From positions 310,001-374,000 of the forward strand of contig NZ_VDMA02000006.1 of NCBI RefSeq assembly GCF_006334915.2: a DNA stretch of 64,000 bases, written 5' to 3'. Below are positions 37,067-46,082 of this stretch, one piece after another. Source of the DNA: Microbispora catharanthi (GTDB lineage: Bacteria; Actinomycetota; Actinomycetes; Streptosporangiales; Streptosporangiaceae). The notes below the pieces were generated by a model, which was not told the origin of the DNA, ran no database searches, and saw only the letters and a program-made list of their open reading frames with translations. Numbering within the stretch: position 1 is the first letter of the stretch; each line of letters opens with the position of its first letter. The translations under genes and the position numbers were made by a program.

Positions 37067-37179
37067 GAGGCCGCTCCCCCATGCGTACTCGCGATACCGA
37101 ACCCAGGCTAAGTCATTACTCCTCCTTTGCGTCATACACCAGAGGGGCGGTTGGGGCCGCGTTTGTCGGCGGGACCTGT

Positions 37180-37185
37180 TAGCTT
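37180..37185 (+). promoter_or_regulatory. -10 hexamer TAGCTT of sbcD
   Basis: TAGCTT ends 8 nt before the sbcD ATG, with no RBS. It is consistent with a leaderless sbcDC transcript. Confidence 0.4.
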
Positions 37186-37193
37186 CCTGCGAC

Positions 37194-38294
37194 ATGCGTG
37201 TCCTGCACAGCTCCGACTGGCATCTCGGCCGGTCGTTCCACCGCGAGAGCCTGCTCGGCGCCCAGGCCGCGTTCGTCGACCACCTGGTCGAGACCGTGCG
37301 GGCCGAGCGTGTGGACGTCGTGGTGGTCTCCGGCGACGTCTACGACCGTGCCCTGCCTCCCGTCGACGCGGTCGCGCTGTGCAACGAGGCGCTGGCCAGG
37401 CTCAAGGCCCTCGGCGTGCACACCGTGCTGATCAGCGGCAACCACGACTCCGCCGTACGGCTGGGCTTCGGCGCCGACCTCATGGAGCGGGTGCACCTGC
37501 GCACCGACCCCGGCAGGGCCTGGGAGCCGGTCGTGATCGGTGACGTGGCCTTCTTCGGCATCCCCTACCTCGAGCCCGAGCTGGTCAGGGGGCCGTGGGA
37601 GCTGGCCGAGCGCAGCCACACCGCCGCCGTCACGTACGCGATGGACCGTGTGCGGGCGCATCCGGCGGCGCGCAGGGTCGTGCTCGCCCACGCGTTCGTC
37701 ACCGGGGGAGAGGCCAGCGACAGCGAGCGGGACATCAGCGTCGGCGGGGTCTCGCACGTGCCGCTGAGCGCGTTCTCCGGGGTCGACTACGTGGCGCTGG
37801 GGCACCTGCACGGCCGTCAGGTGATGAGCGAGACGGTCCGCTACAGCGGCTCGCCGATCGCCTACTCCTTCTCCGAGGCCGGCCACACCAAGGGCTCCTG
37901 GCTGGCCGACCTCGACGCGGGCCGGACGGAGTTCGTCCCCGCCCCCGTGCCCCGGCCGGTGAGCACGGTGCGGGGCCGCATCGACGACCTGTTGACCGAC
38001 GGCCGTTTCGAGCGGTACGAGGACCACTGGCTGCAGGTGACGCTGATTGATCCGGTGCGGCCGCGCGAGGCGATGGAGCGCCTGCGCCGGCGCTTCCCGC
38101 ACACGCTGGCGCTCGCCTTCCAGCCGGACGGCGTGCCGGAGGGACCGGCGGGCCGGGCGAGGATCGCCGGCCGGGCCGAGATCGAGGTGGCGCTCGACTT
38201 CGTCCGCGAGGTCCGCGGTGAGCCCGCGGACGACGACGAACGGCGCCTGCTGCGGGAGGCGGTCGAGGCGTGCCGTATCAAGGAGAGCGCGTGA
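37194..38294 (+). CDS. sbcD: Exonuclease SbcCD subunit D (Mre11 family nuclease)
   Basis: 366 residues. Phosphoesterase motifs appear in order: SSDWHLG (7-13), VVVSGDVYDRA, LISGNHDSAVRL, VLAHAF and ALGHLHGRQ. These supply the two-metal site. SbcD is the 3'-5' dsDNA exonuclease and ssDNA endonuclease of the SbcCD (Mre11-Rad50) complex, which opens hairpins and processes DNA ends. The C-terminal domain (270-366) binds SbcC. ATG 37194 follows a -10 by 8 nt. sbcC starts 96 bp downstream on the same strand. Confidence 0.95.
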   Translation: MRVLHSSDWHLGRSFHRESLLGAQAAFVDHLVETVRAERVDVVVVSGDVYDRALPPVDAVALCNEALARLKALGVHTVLISGNHDSAVRLGFGADLMERVHLRTDPGRAWEPVVIGDVAFFGIPYLEPELVRGPWELAERSHTAAVTYAMDRVRAHPAARRVVLAHAFVTGGEASDSERDISVGGVSHVPLSAFSGVDYVALGHLHGRQVMSETVRYSGSPIAYSFSEAGHTKGSWLADLDAGRTEFVPAPVPRPVSTVRGRIDDLLTDGRFERYEDHWLQVTLIDPVRPREAMERLRRRFPHTLALAFQPDGVPEGPAGRARIAGRAEIEVALDFVREVRGEPADDDERRLLREAVEACRIKESA

Positions 38295-38351
38295 GCGAGC
38301 GGAGCGAGCGAACCGGGAGGCACAGTGCGAGCGGAGCGAATCGGTAGGCAC
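38295..38351 (+). repeat. Two GCGAGCGGAGCGA repeats between sbcD and sbcC
   Basis: GCGAGCGGAGCGAGCGAACCGGGAGGCAC begins at 38295 and a shorter version, GCGAGCGGAGCGAATCGGTAGGCAC, begins at 38327. Each half is GAGCGAGC-like and partly palindromic. Such GAGCGAGCGGAGCGAGC-type units recur between genes in some actinomycetes, as I recall. Confidence 0.6.
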
Positions 38352-38390
38352 CAGCGGCCTGCCCGGACCGTGGACGAGTGAGGAGGTCCG

Positions 38391-41300
38391 GTGAGGCTGC
38401 ATCGACTGCGCCTGGTCGCGTTCGGGTCGTTTCCCGGGGCGGAGGAGGTCGACTTCGACGCGCTCGGCGAGGCGGGCCTGTTCCTGATCCACGGGCCGAC
38501 CGGCGCCGGCAAGACGACCGTGCTCGACGCCGTCTGCTACGCCCTGTACGGCAGGGTGCCCGGCCAGCGGGAGAGCGCCAGGAGCCTGCGCTGTGACCAC
38601 GCGCCGCCCGACCGCGGGCCGTCGGTCACGCTGGAGCTGACGATCCGGGGCAGGCGCCTGCGCATCACCCGTTCGCCCGCCTGGATGCGGCCGAAGCTGC
38701 GGGGATCCGGCCTGGTTGAGGAGAAGGCCAAGGCCCGGATCGAGGAGCTGACCGAGCCGGGCGGGCAGTGGATCGTACGCAGCACCCGCAGCGACGAGGC
38801 CGGCGACTTCGTGAACGCGCTGACGGGCATGACCGCGGCCCAGTTCTGCCAGGTCGCGATGCTGCCGCAGGGCGAGTTCGCGAAGTTCCTGCGGGCCGGC
38901 GGCGAGGAGCGGCGCGAGCTGCTGGAGCGGCTGTTCTCCGTACGGGTGTTCGGCGACATGGAGCGGTGGCTGGCCGACCACCGCACGCGCGCGTGGCGGG
39001 AGGCGCAGGAGCTGGGCCAGCGGGTCGAGTCGGTGCTCGACCGCATGCGCGGCGCGGCGGGCGACGGCCTGCCGCTGCCCGAGGACGCCGACGACCCCGC
39101 GGTCTGGGCGGGGGAGGTGCTCGACCTCGCCCGCGGGGCGCTCGCCGACGCGGTCGCGGCCCGCGCGGCGAGCCAGGAGGCGCTGCTGTCGGCCCGCGCC
39201 CGCCTGGAGGAGGGCAGGGCCCTGGCCGACCGGCAGCGCAGGCACGCCGCCGCCCTCGCCCGGCGGCAGGAGCTCGACGCGGCGGCGGACGAGCGGTCGG
39301 ACCTGGAGGCGATGCTCGACGAGGCCGCCCGGGCCGATCGGGTGGCGCCGCTGATCCGGCAGGCCGCCCAGCGGGCGGAGGCCGCCGCCAAGGCGCGGCG
39401 GGTGGCGGCCGACGCCGTGCTCCGCGCGCTACCGGGCGGCGGGCCGGGGCGCAACGGGGAACCGGGCGTGAAGCGGCCGGGCGAGCGTGCGGGCGCGGAG
39501 TGGCCGGAGGTCACGCGGCCGGGTGACATGTGGCCGGAGGCCGAGAGCGTCGTCGCCCGGCCCGGCCCGCAGGGACCGGACCCGGAGCGGATGGACCCGG
39601 AGCGGCCGGACCCCGAGCGGATAGACCCGGAGCGGCTGGCCGTGCTGGAGCGGGAGCGGCGCGACGAGGTCGCCCGGGTGCGTCAGATCCTTCCGGAGGA
39701 GGCGCGCCTGCGGCAGGTGCGAAGCGAGCGCGCGGACGCCGAACGCGGGCTGGCGGAGTTGACCGAGGAGGAGGCGGAGCTGACCCGGCGGCTGGCGGCC
39801 CTGCCCGCCGAGCGGCTCGACGCCGAGGAACGGCTCGCCCGGGCGCGCACGGCGGCGGCGAGCCTGCCGGGCCTGACGGCCGCCAGGGACGCCGCGCTCC
39901 GGCTGCGGGAGGTCACCGGGCAGGCCGCACGGCTGGACGCCGAACTGGCGCGGCTCGCCGAGGACGAGGTGCGGGCGCTGGCCGCGCAGGCCGAACTGCC
40001 GGAGTCGCTGGCCGGCGCCGAGGAGCGGCTCAGGGGCTTACGCGACATGGCCGCGCGCGTCCCCGCGCTGGAGGCCGCCGCTCATATGGCGGGGGAGCGG
40101 CTGGAGGCGGCGCGGTTGCGCGACGCCTTGACCGCCGATCTTGAGCGGGCCGAGCACGACCGGCGCGCGGCCGTCGACCTGGCCCAGGAGCGTCGCGACC
40201 GGCTCCAGGAGGTCCGCCAGGCCAGGATCGACGGAATGGCCGCCGAACTGGCGGCCGCGCTCGTGGCCGGGGCGCCCTGCGCCGTCTGCGGCGCCACCGA
40301 GCACCCCCGTCCCGCCGCGCCCGCCGGACGGGCCGCGACCGCGGACGACGAGCAGGCGGCGCAGGAGGCGTTCGAGGCCGCGCAGCGGGCCCGCGAGGAG
40401 GCGGAGACGAGCGTCGCCGCCCTCTCGTCTCGGCTCGGCGACGCGGCGGCGCGCGCCGGCGACCTGTCCCAGGAGGACGCGTCCGCCACCCTCGCGGACG
40501 CCCGCGAGGAGCTGGCACGGCTGCGCGCGGCCGAGACGGCGGTCGCGGCTGCGGAGGCGGAGGCCGGGCGGCTCGCGGCGGAGCTGGAGTCGGCCCGAGA
40601 GCGGGCCGCGGAGCTGACCGGGCTGCTGACCGAGATCAGGACCAGGCGGGACGCCCTGATCGCGGAGGGGGAGCGGCTCGCCGCCGGTCTGCAGGGCGAC
40701 CTCGCGACGGCGGAGGCGGACCTGGAACGCGCCCGGTCCCTGGCCGCGGCCGAGGAGGAACTGACCGCCCGCGCCGCCCGGCTCGCGGCCGAGCTGGAGG
40801 AGCTGGGCGCGCGGGCCGCGCGCACCGGCGCGGCGTTCGCCGAGGCGCGCGCGCACCGGGACAGGCTGGAGGCCGACGAGCGCAGGCTGGCCGAGGTGAT
40901 CGACGGCTCCCGGGGCGAGGACCTTTCGCTCGCCGCCCGCCTCGACCGGCTGAGCGAGGAGGCGGACCTGCTCAGGGAGGCCGCCGAGGCGGCGGCCGAG
41001 GCGGCCGCCGCCGACCGCGAGAGCGAGACGGCGCTGGTCGAGACGGCCAGGGCGGCCACCGGCGAGGGGTTCGCGAGCGTGGAGCACGCGGCGGCCGCCG
41101 TGCGCACGCCGGAGGAGCGGGAGGCGATGTCCGAGCGGCTGGGACACCTGGACGCCGAGCGGGCCACGGTCGAGGGGCTGCTCGCCGATCCCGAACTGGT
41201 CGCGGCGGCGGCCGAGCCCGCCGCGGACCTGCCGGAGCTGGAAGCCGGCCACGAGCGGACCGAGCGGGACCACACCGCCCGCACCTCGGCGCGCGACCGG

Positions 41301-41939
41301 GCGAAGGGCAGGCTCGACCAGCTCACGGGGCTCGCCGGCGAACTGGACGCGGCGCTGCGCGCCTACCGGCCCGCGGAGGAACGGCACCGCCTGGCGCGCC
41401 GGCTCGCCGAGCTGGCGACCGGCACGTCCGGCGACAACCGGTGGCACATGAGGCTGTCGGCGTACGTGCTGGGCGAGCGCCTCCGCCAGGTCGTCGACGC
41501 GGCGAACGAGCGCCTCGACCGCATGTCGAGCGGGCGCTACCTGCTGCGGCACGACCTGAACCGGTCCGCGGGCGACCGGGGCCGGTCGGGCGGCGGACTG
41601 GGCCTGCGCGTGCTCGACGCCTGGACCGGCGTGGAACGCGACCCGGCCACGCTCTCCGGCGGCGAGAGCTTCATCACCTCGCTCGCCCTGGCGCTGGGGC
41701 TGGCCGACGTGGTGACCGCCGAGGCGGGCGGCGCGGAGATCGGCAGCCTCTTCGTGGACGAGGGCTTCGGCACCCTCGACGACGAGACGCTCGACGACGT
41801 GCTCGACATCCTCGACGGCCTGCGCGAGGGCGGCCGGGCCGTCGGCGTGGTCAGCCACGTCGCCGAGCTTCGGGTGCGCATCCCCGCCCAGCTCCGCGTG
41901 GTCAAGGGCCGTTCCGGCTCCACCCTGTCGCACCGCTGA
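38391..41939 (+). CDS. sbcC: Exonuclease SbcCD subunit C (Rad50 family ATPase)
   Basis: 1182 residues of Rad50/SMC architecture. Walker A GPTGAGKT (35-42) and the Q-loop region (MTAAQFCQVAMLPQGEFAKFL) are near the N-terminus. A very long Glu/Ala/Arg coiled coil follows, with the zinc hook Cys630-x-x-Cys633 (PCAVCG) at its midpoint. The C-terminal lobe has signature LSGGES (1088-1093) and Walker B LFVDEGFGTLD (Asp1123, Glu1124). It partners SbcD in end processing. The first coiled-coil arm has an odd Pro/Gly-rich interruption (about 345-415) containing a DPERx tandem repeat. GTG start with GAGGAGG close upstream. Confidence 0.93.
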   Translation: MRLHRLRLVAFGSFPGAEEVDFDALGEAGLFLIHGPTGAGKTTVLDAVCYALYGRVPGQRESARSLRCDHAPPDRGPSVTLELTIRGRRLRITRSPAWMRPKLRGSGLVEEKAKARIEELTEPGGQWIVRSTRSDEAGDFVNALTGMTAAQFCQVAMLPQGEFAKFLRAGGEERRELLERLFSVRVFGDMERWLADHRTRAWREAQELGQRVESVLDRMRGAAGDGLPLPEDADDPAVWAGEVLDLARGALADAVAARAASQEALLSARARLEEGRALADRQRRHAAALARRQELDAAADERSDLEAMLDEAARADRVAPLIRQAAQRAEAAAKARRVAADAVLRALPGGGPGRNGEPGVKRPGERAGAEWPEVTRPGDMWPEAESVVARPGPQGPDPERMDPERPDPERIDPERLAVLERERRDEVARVRQILPEEARLRQVRSERADAERGLAELTEEEAELTRRLAALPAERLDAEERLARARTAAASLPGLTAARDAALRLREVTGQAARLDAELARLAEDEVRALAAQAELPESLAGAEERLRGLRDMAARVPALEAAAHMAGERLEAARLRDALTADLERAEHDRRAAVDLAQERRDRLQEVRQARIDGMAAELAAALVAGAPCAVCGATEHPRPAAPAGRAATADDEQAAQEAFEAAQRAREEAETSVAALSSRLGDAAARAGDLSQEDASATLADAREELARLRAAETAVAAAEAEAGRLAAELESARERAAELTGLLTEIRTRRDALIAEGERLAAGLQGDLATAEADLERARSLAAAEEELTARAARLAAELEELGARAARTGAAFAEARAHRDRLEADERRLAEVIDGSRGEDLSLAARLDRLSEEADLLREAAEAAAEAAAADRESETALVETARAATGEGFASVEHAAAAVRTPEEREAMSERLGHLDAERATVEGLLADPELVAAAAEPAADLPELEAGHERTERDHTARTSARDRAKGRLDQLTGLAGELDAALRAYRPAEERHRLARRLAELATGTSGDNRWHMRLSAYVLGERLRQVVDAANERLDRMSSGRYLLRHDLNRSAGDRGRSGGGLGLRVLDAWTGVERDPATLSGGESFITSLALALGLADVVTAEAGGAEIGSLFVDEGFGTLDDETLDDVLDILDGLREGGRAVGVVSHVAELRVRIPAQLRVVKGRSGSTLSHR
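39576..39635 (+). repeat. 15-bp tandem repeat coding (x)DPER array within sbcC
   Basis: Four 15-bp units encode PDPER-MDPER-PDPER-IDPER (residues 396-415). The array breaks the predicted coiled coil of SbcC. Confidence 0.9.
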
Positions 41940-42164
41940 GCTTCCGCGCTTGTCCCACCGGCTCCGGCGGTTCCGCCTGCCGTGGGGTGTGAGGCGCCCA
42001 ACCGCACGACGCCCACATCCTGAGGACCGCAACCCGCCGGCTGACCTCCCCGCCCGCGGCGCTCCCGCAGTCCGACGGCCCGGGTCAGGGGCAAGAGCGG
42101 TCACGGGCAAGAGAAGGTCAAGCACTCTGCAACCGTGCGGACCTATCAACGGTTTGCAAGGCCC

Positions 42165-42188
42165 GCGGAGCCCACCACGGGGCTCCGC
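42165..42188 (+). terminator. Hairpin downstream of sbcC
   Basis: GCGGAGCCC pairs with GGGCTCCGC across a 6-nt loop. It lies 225 bp past the sbcC stop and 46 bp before the next ATG, so it may end sbcC transcription or be part of the next gene's leader. The rest of the 294-bp gap (41940-42233) shows no gene. Confidence 0.5.
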
Positions 42189-42233
42189 CAGACCGGCTGA
42201 GCGGCACAGCGACCGATGAGAAATGAGCATGTC

Positions 42234-42683
42234 ATGAAGAGCATCCGCAGGAGCACGGTCATGGTCGTCACCGTGGGCGCCCTCGCCCTCGGCCTGTCGC
42301 TCCCCACGGGAACGGCCAACGCGTCCGCCGGCTACAAGACGTTCACCTGGAAGCACGGCTCCACCGCGGGTGACTGCACGATGTACAGCGGCGGCGCCGG
42401 CTGGACGGCCCCGACATGGACGCTCTACCCGGACGGCACGGCCTGGTTCGACGCCACGCTCACCAGCATGTCAGGTGACGACGCCTGGCTGATGTGGGCA
42501 CATCTCAAGGACGAGAACGGCGCACTGCTCGCCGACATACGCATACCCGGCAGCACCAGCACCAAGTTCGTCAAGAACCTGCCCCTCGCCTGGCCGCGGA
42601 AGTATCGATGGCTGGCCGAAGGCAGGTTCGACCCCAGCTTGTACCCCCTGATCAAGGGGATGTCGCTGAGCAAGCACTGCTGA
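42234..42683 (+). CDS. Small secreted protein, unknown function
   Basis: 149 residues. A Sec signal peptide (MKSIRRSTVMVVTVGALALGLSLPTGTANA, cleavage after 30) leaves a 119-residue mature domain. It has two cysteines only (Cys48 and the C-terminal Cys149), likely one disulphide. The pattern TAPTWTLYPDGTAWFDATLTSMSGDDAWLMWAHL is beta-rich. It resembles small secreted actinomycete proteins annotated as DUF6294, from memory and not checked. Function unknown. Start ATG 42234 is chosen for the clean signal peptide; ATG 42216 would add six residues. Confidence 0.7.
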   Translation: MKSIRRSTVMVVTVGALALGLSLPTGTANASAGYKTFTWKHGSTAGDCTMYSGGAGWTAPTWTLYPDGTAWFDATLTSMSGDDAWLMWAHLKDENGALLADIRIPGSTSTKFVKNLPLAWPRKYRWLAEGRFDPSLYPLIKGMSLSKHC

Positions 42684-42751
42684 GCGTCGGCCACCGCCGA
42701 GGACCCGCCGGAGCGCCGGGCGGGGAGAGGGCCGGACGGGCCGGGCTCGGC

Positions 42752-44065
42752 TCACCAAAGGGCGAGCGAACGGGTCAGGATGCCGGCGAGATCCTCCTCC
42801 CGCACGGGCCTGGGAGAGGTGGTGAGCAGCCGCTGCTGCTTCATCGCCCCTTCCACCAGCGCCGGCACGTCGGCCTCCGCGTATCCCACCCCGCCGATGC
42901 CGTTCGGGATGCCGACGTCGCGCATGAGCGCGGCCAGCACGCCGGGCAGGAACTCCGCCGGCTCGTCAGGCACGGCCGCCGTGGGATCGAGCAGCCCGGC
43001 CACGCGCAGGTGCCGCGCCGGGGCCGCCTCGAAGGTGAACCGGAACGCCTCCGGCGCGGTCAGCGCCACGGCCATTCCGTGCGGCACCATCGGCTCGCCG
43101 CCGGGATAGCCACGCGGGTGGAAGTCCTTCACCCGGCCCGCGATCGGATAGGCGTTGGCGTGCGGGATGTGCACGCCCGCGTTGCCGAATCCGAGCCCCG
43201 CGAACGTCGCCGCCAGCGCCATCGCGCCCCTCGCCTCCACGTCGTCGCCGTGCCGTACGGCGGTGCGGAACGAGCCCGCGAGCAGCCGGATCGCCTGCTC
43301 CGCCCACATGTCCGCCACCGGGTTCGACCCGCAGTACGGCACGCGCTCCTCCGGCCGCCTGCGCTCGTAGGAGGTGTACGGCCGGGCGGTGTAGCTCTCC
43401 AGGGCGTGACAGAGGATGTCCATCCCCGCCGCGGCGGTCACCTCGGGCGGTTGCGTCATCGTGAGGTCCGGGTCCACGACGGCCAGCACGGGACGGAGGC
43501 GGGCGTGGCTGATCCCCGTCTTGACCTTCAGGCCGAGCACGTCGAGCACGCAGATCGTGGTGCTCTCCGAGCCGGTGCCCGTGGTCGTGGGCACCGCGAC
43601 CAGCGGCTTGAGCGGCCGGGAGGGGGCGCGCCCGGCGCCGATCGGCGCGTTGACGTAGTCCATCAGCTCGCCCGGATTCGTCGTCAGCAGGTTGACGGCC
43701 TTGGCCGTGTCGATGCTCGACCCGCCGCCGACGGCGACGAAGGCGTCCCACGGGCCGCTCGCGCGGGCGTGCCCGATCGCCGCGAGCAGGCTCTCGTCGG
43801 TGGGCTCGACGTGCACGCCGTCGTACACCTCCGCGTGCATGCCGAACCCGGCGATCTGTTCGGCGATCCGCGCCGGGGCGCCCGTCGCCGCCACGCCCGC
43901 GTCGGTCATCACCAGCACGCGGCGCACGCCGTACTGCCCGAGGTCGAAGCCGATCTCGGCGGACGCGCCGGGGCCGAACTTCAGGGCGGGCGCGCCGTAC
44001 GTGAAGACGGACTCGGGGTTGCTCGGCACGATCACGATCGCGGGGCCTTTCACTCGCGGGGTCAT
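42752..44065 (-). CDS. Iron-containing alcohol dehydrogenase, hydroxyacid-oxoacid transhydrogenase-like
   Basis: 437 residues of the Fe-ADH family. The NAD loop is AVGGGSSIDTAKAVNLL, followed by PTTTGTGSESTTICVL. Metal-binding histidines occur in GMDILCHALESYTARPY, VHIPHANAYPI and MVPHGMAVALT. The features YVNAPIGAGR and YCGSNPVADMWAEQAI match the ADHFE1-type hydroxyacid-oxoacid transhydrogenase branch (4-hydroxybutyrate + 2-oxoglutarate to succinate semialdehyde + 2-hydroxyglutarate). Cofactor would be recycled internally. It is divergent from an FCD-GntR regulator with a shared palindrome between. The start at MTPRVKG is chosen by homology; no clear RBS. Confidence 0.82.
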   Translation of the reverse strand: MTPRVKGPAIVIVPSNPESVFTYGAPALKFGPGASAEIGFDLGQYGVRRVLVMTDAGVAATGAPARIAEQIAGFGMHAEVYDGVHVEPTDESLLAAIGHARASGPWDAFVAVGGGSSIDTAKAVNLLTTNPGELMDYVNAPIGAGRAPSRPLKPLVAVPTTTGTGSESTTICVLDVLGLKVKTGISHARLRPVLAVVDPDLTMTQPPEVTAAAGMDILCHALESYTARPYTSYERRRPEERVPYCGSNPVADMWAEQAIRLLAGSFRTAVRHGDDVEARGAMALAATFAGLGFGNAGVHIPHANAYPIAGRVKDFHPRGYPGGEPMVPHGMAVALTAPEAFRFTFEAAPARHLRVAGLLDPTAAVPDEPAEFLPGVLAALMRDVGIPNGIGGVGYAEADVPALVEGAMKQQRLLTTSPRPVREEDLAGILTRSLALW

Positions 44066-44121
44066 GAGGGCACAGGCCGGCATGCCCACGCGGCGCGCGG
44101 CACACCCGATGGGCAACCTGG

Positions 44122-44139
44122 CATGTAGCATGCTGCATG
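44122..44139. promoter_or_regulatory. Probable GntR operator between divergent genes
   Basis: CATGTAGCATGCTGCATG is an 18-bp inverted repeat with one mismatched pair. It lies between the transhydrogenase gene (minus) and the GntR gene (plus) and probably binds the GntR product, controlling both. Confidence 0.6.
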
Positions 44140-44190
44140 TCAATGCGCCGCCGTACGCGGGCGAGCCCATTCCCGGAGGGTGGTCAGACG

Positions 44191-44913
44191 GTGCGAGCGG
44201 TCGCCGGCACGTCCAGTCTCACCGAGCAGGTCATCGAGGCGGTCAGGGAGGCCATCCACACGGGGGAGCTGCGGCCGGGAGAGCTCTATTCGGTGTATCG
44301 GCTGGCCGAGCAGCTCAACGTCTCCCGCACCCCCGTACGCGAGGCGATGCTCCGGCTGGCGGAGGCCGGCCTGGTGCGGTTCGAGCGGAGCCGGGGTTTC
44401 CGGGTGCTGCGCCGCGACCCCAGGGAGATCGCCGAGGTGTTCCACCTGCGGCTGCTGCTCGAGGTGCCGGCGACCAGGCGGGCGGCCCGCCATGCCGGTC
44501 CAGGCCTCTCCCGCGCGCTGCGCGAGGAGCTGGAGGCCATGCGCGCCGCGGCGGCCGACCACGACGAGCCGCGGTTCATGCGGCACGACCGGGCGTTCCA
44601 CGACGCGATCCTCGCCGCGGGGGCCAACCGGCGCCTCGCCGAGGTCGTCGCCGGGCTCAGGGACGCCACGGTGACGCTGGGCGCCTCCACCGTGGACCGC
44701 TCCCGCTCGCTGGCGGACGTCGCAGCGGAGCACGAGCCGATCCTCGCCGCCGTCCTCGGGGGCGACCCGGACGCCGCCGCCGCGGCGATGCGCGGCCACG
44801 TGGCCCACACCGGCGAGCTCCTCGTGGCCCAGGCCGCCGCCGAGAACGGCCGGCCCGCCGACCCCGCCGACATCGCCCTCATCCGCGACGCAACGGACGA
44901 ATCTACAACGTAA
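44191..44913 (+). CDS. GntR family (FCD domain) transcriptional regulator
   Basis: 240 residues. The winged HTH is at about 7-72 (LTEQVIEAVREAIHTGELRPGELYSVYRLAEQLNVSRTPVREAMLRLAEAGLVRF). The C-terminal FCD effector domain is all-helical with Asp/His metal-binding positions (HDRAFHDAIL, AEHEPILAAV, GHVAHTG). FCD regulators usually sense carboxylates. GGAGGG 10 nt before GTG 44191 supports this start over ATG 44137, which would lie inside the operator palindrome. Divergent from the transhydrogenase gene, its likely target. Confidence 0.88.
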   Translation: MRAVAGTSSLTEQVIEAVREAIHTGELRPGELYSVYRLAEQLNVSRTPVREAMLRLAEAGLVRFERSRGFRVLRRDPREIAEVFHLRLLLEVPATRRAARHAGPGLSRALREELEAMRAAAADHDEPRFMRHDRAFHDAILAAGANRRLAEVVAGLRDATVTLGASTVDRSRSLADVAAEHEPILAAVLGGDPDAAAAAMRGHVAHTGELLVAQAAAENGRPADPADIALIRDATDESTT

Positions 44914-44950
44914 AGGACCCGGGCGGGCCGCAGCGACGAGCGACCGCGCA

Positions 44951-44956
44951 CATGAT
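44951..44956 (+). promoter_or_regulatory. -10 hexamer CATGAT of threonine dehydratase-like gene
   Basis: CATGAT ends 6 nt before the ATG at 44963 with no RBS; a leaderless start is likely. Confidence 0.35.
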
Positions 44957-44962
44957 CGGAAC

Positions 44963-45949
44963 ATGGACGAGAACCGATCGGTGCGAACCGTCGTCATCCC
45001 CCGGCACGACGATCTGGAGAACGCCAGGCGGGTGGTGCGGGCCCACCTGCGCCCCACACCCGTGGACCTGGGCGCGGGCACGGCCGGTGACCCCACGCTG
45101 AAGCTGGAGAGCCTGCAGCCCACGGGGTCGTTCAAGGTCCGCGGCGCGCTCAACGCCGTGGCCGCCGCACCCGCACCCCGTGTGGTGACGGCGTCGGCCG
45201 GCAACCACGGGCTGGGCGTCGCCTTCGCCGCGAACGCGCTCGGCGGCAAGGCCACGGTGGTGGTCCCGAGGACCGCGTCGGCGGCGAAGACGGACCGGCT
45301 GCGCCGCCAGGACGTTGACCTGGTGTGCGCCGGAGAGAGCTTCGACGAGGCGGAGGAACACGCGCTCGCGCTCGCCGAGGCGTCGGGGTGGTGCTACATA
45401 TCGGCTTACAACGATCCGTACGTCATCGCGGGTCAGGGCACGATCGGACACGAGCTGGACGAGCAGCTCGACGGGCCGTTGACCGTGGTGTGCCCGGTCG
45501 GGGGCGGAGGGCTCGCCTCCGGGCTGGCGCTGTGGGCCGCGGGCCGCGCGGACGTACGCGTCGTCGGCGTGGAGGCCGCGGCCTCCACCGCCGTGTCCGC
45601 GGCGGTCGCCGCGGGCCGCCGTGTGCCCGTCGAGGCCGGCCCGACCCTCGCCGACGGCCTGGCCGGGAACATCGAGCCCGGATCGGTCACCGTCGGCCTC
45701 GTCGCGCAATATGTGCATCAACTGGTCACGGTGACCGAGGACGAGATCCGCGCCGCGCTGCGCTACCTGGCCGCCGAGCGTGGATACGTCGCCGAGGGCG
45801 CGGGAGCGGTGCCGGTCGCCGCCCTGCTCGCCGGGAAGGTCGCCGCGTACGGACGGGTCGTGGCGGTGGTCTCGGGCCGCAACATCACCGCCGCCGCGCT
45901 CGCGTCCGTCCTCGCGGCCGGTGAGGCGGAACCGGCCGCGTCGTCGTGA
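44963..45949 (+). CDS. PLP-dependent threonine/serine dehydratase-like enzyme
   Basis: 328 residues of fold-type II PLP enzymes. The Schiff-base lysine is Lys58 in PTGSFKVRGA, the substrate loop is SAGNHGLG (78-85) and the phosphate-binding glycine loop is VGGGG (179-183). No ACT regulatory domain is present, so it is of the catabolic or serine/threonine-racemase type. Likely reaction: threonine to 2-oxobutyrate or serine to pyruvate. It follows the GntR gene by 49 bp but has its own probable -10. Confidence 0.85.
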   Translation: MDENRSVRTVVIPRHDDLENARRVVRAHLRPTPVDLGAGTAGDPTLKLESLQPTGSFKVRGALNAVAAAPAPRVVTASAGNHGLGVAFAANALGGKATVVVPRTASAAKTDRLRRQDVDLVCAGESFDEAEEHALALAEASGWCYISAYNDPYVIAGQGTIGHELDEQLDGPLTVVCPVGGGGLASGLALWAAGRADVRVVGVEAAASTAVSAAVAAGRRVPVEAGPTLADGLAGNIEPGSVTVGLVAQYVHQLVTVTEDEIRAALRYLAAERGYVAEGAGAVPVAALLAGKVAAYGRVVAVVSGRNITAAALASVLAAGEAEPAASS

Positions 45950-46082
45950 ACCCTGGGCCGTGTTCGGCAACCGGGAGCGGGGCATCCGGTTCCCGCCGTT
46001 CGGCCCTGAGCATCTCATCAACTCGCTGCACCACCTGGCCGAGCTTGTCTCCGACAGGTGACGCCGTCGTCCACGATGACCA

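Noticed and set aside
39576-39635. Short regular repeat, possible CRISPR-like array
   Set aside because: 15-bp units without spacers, in frame inside sbcC; a coding tandem repeat.
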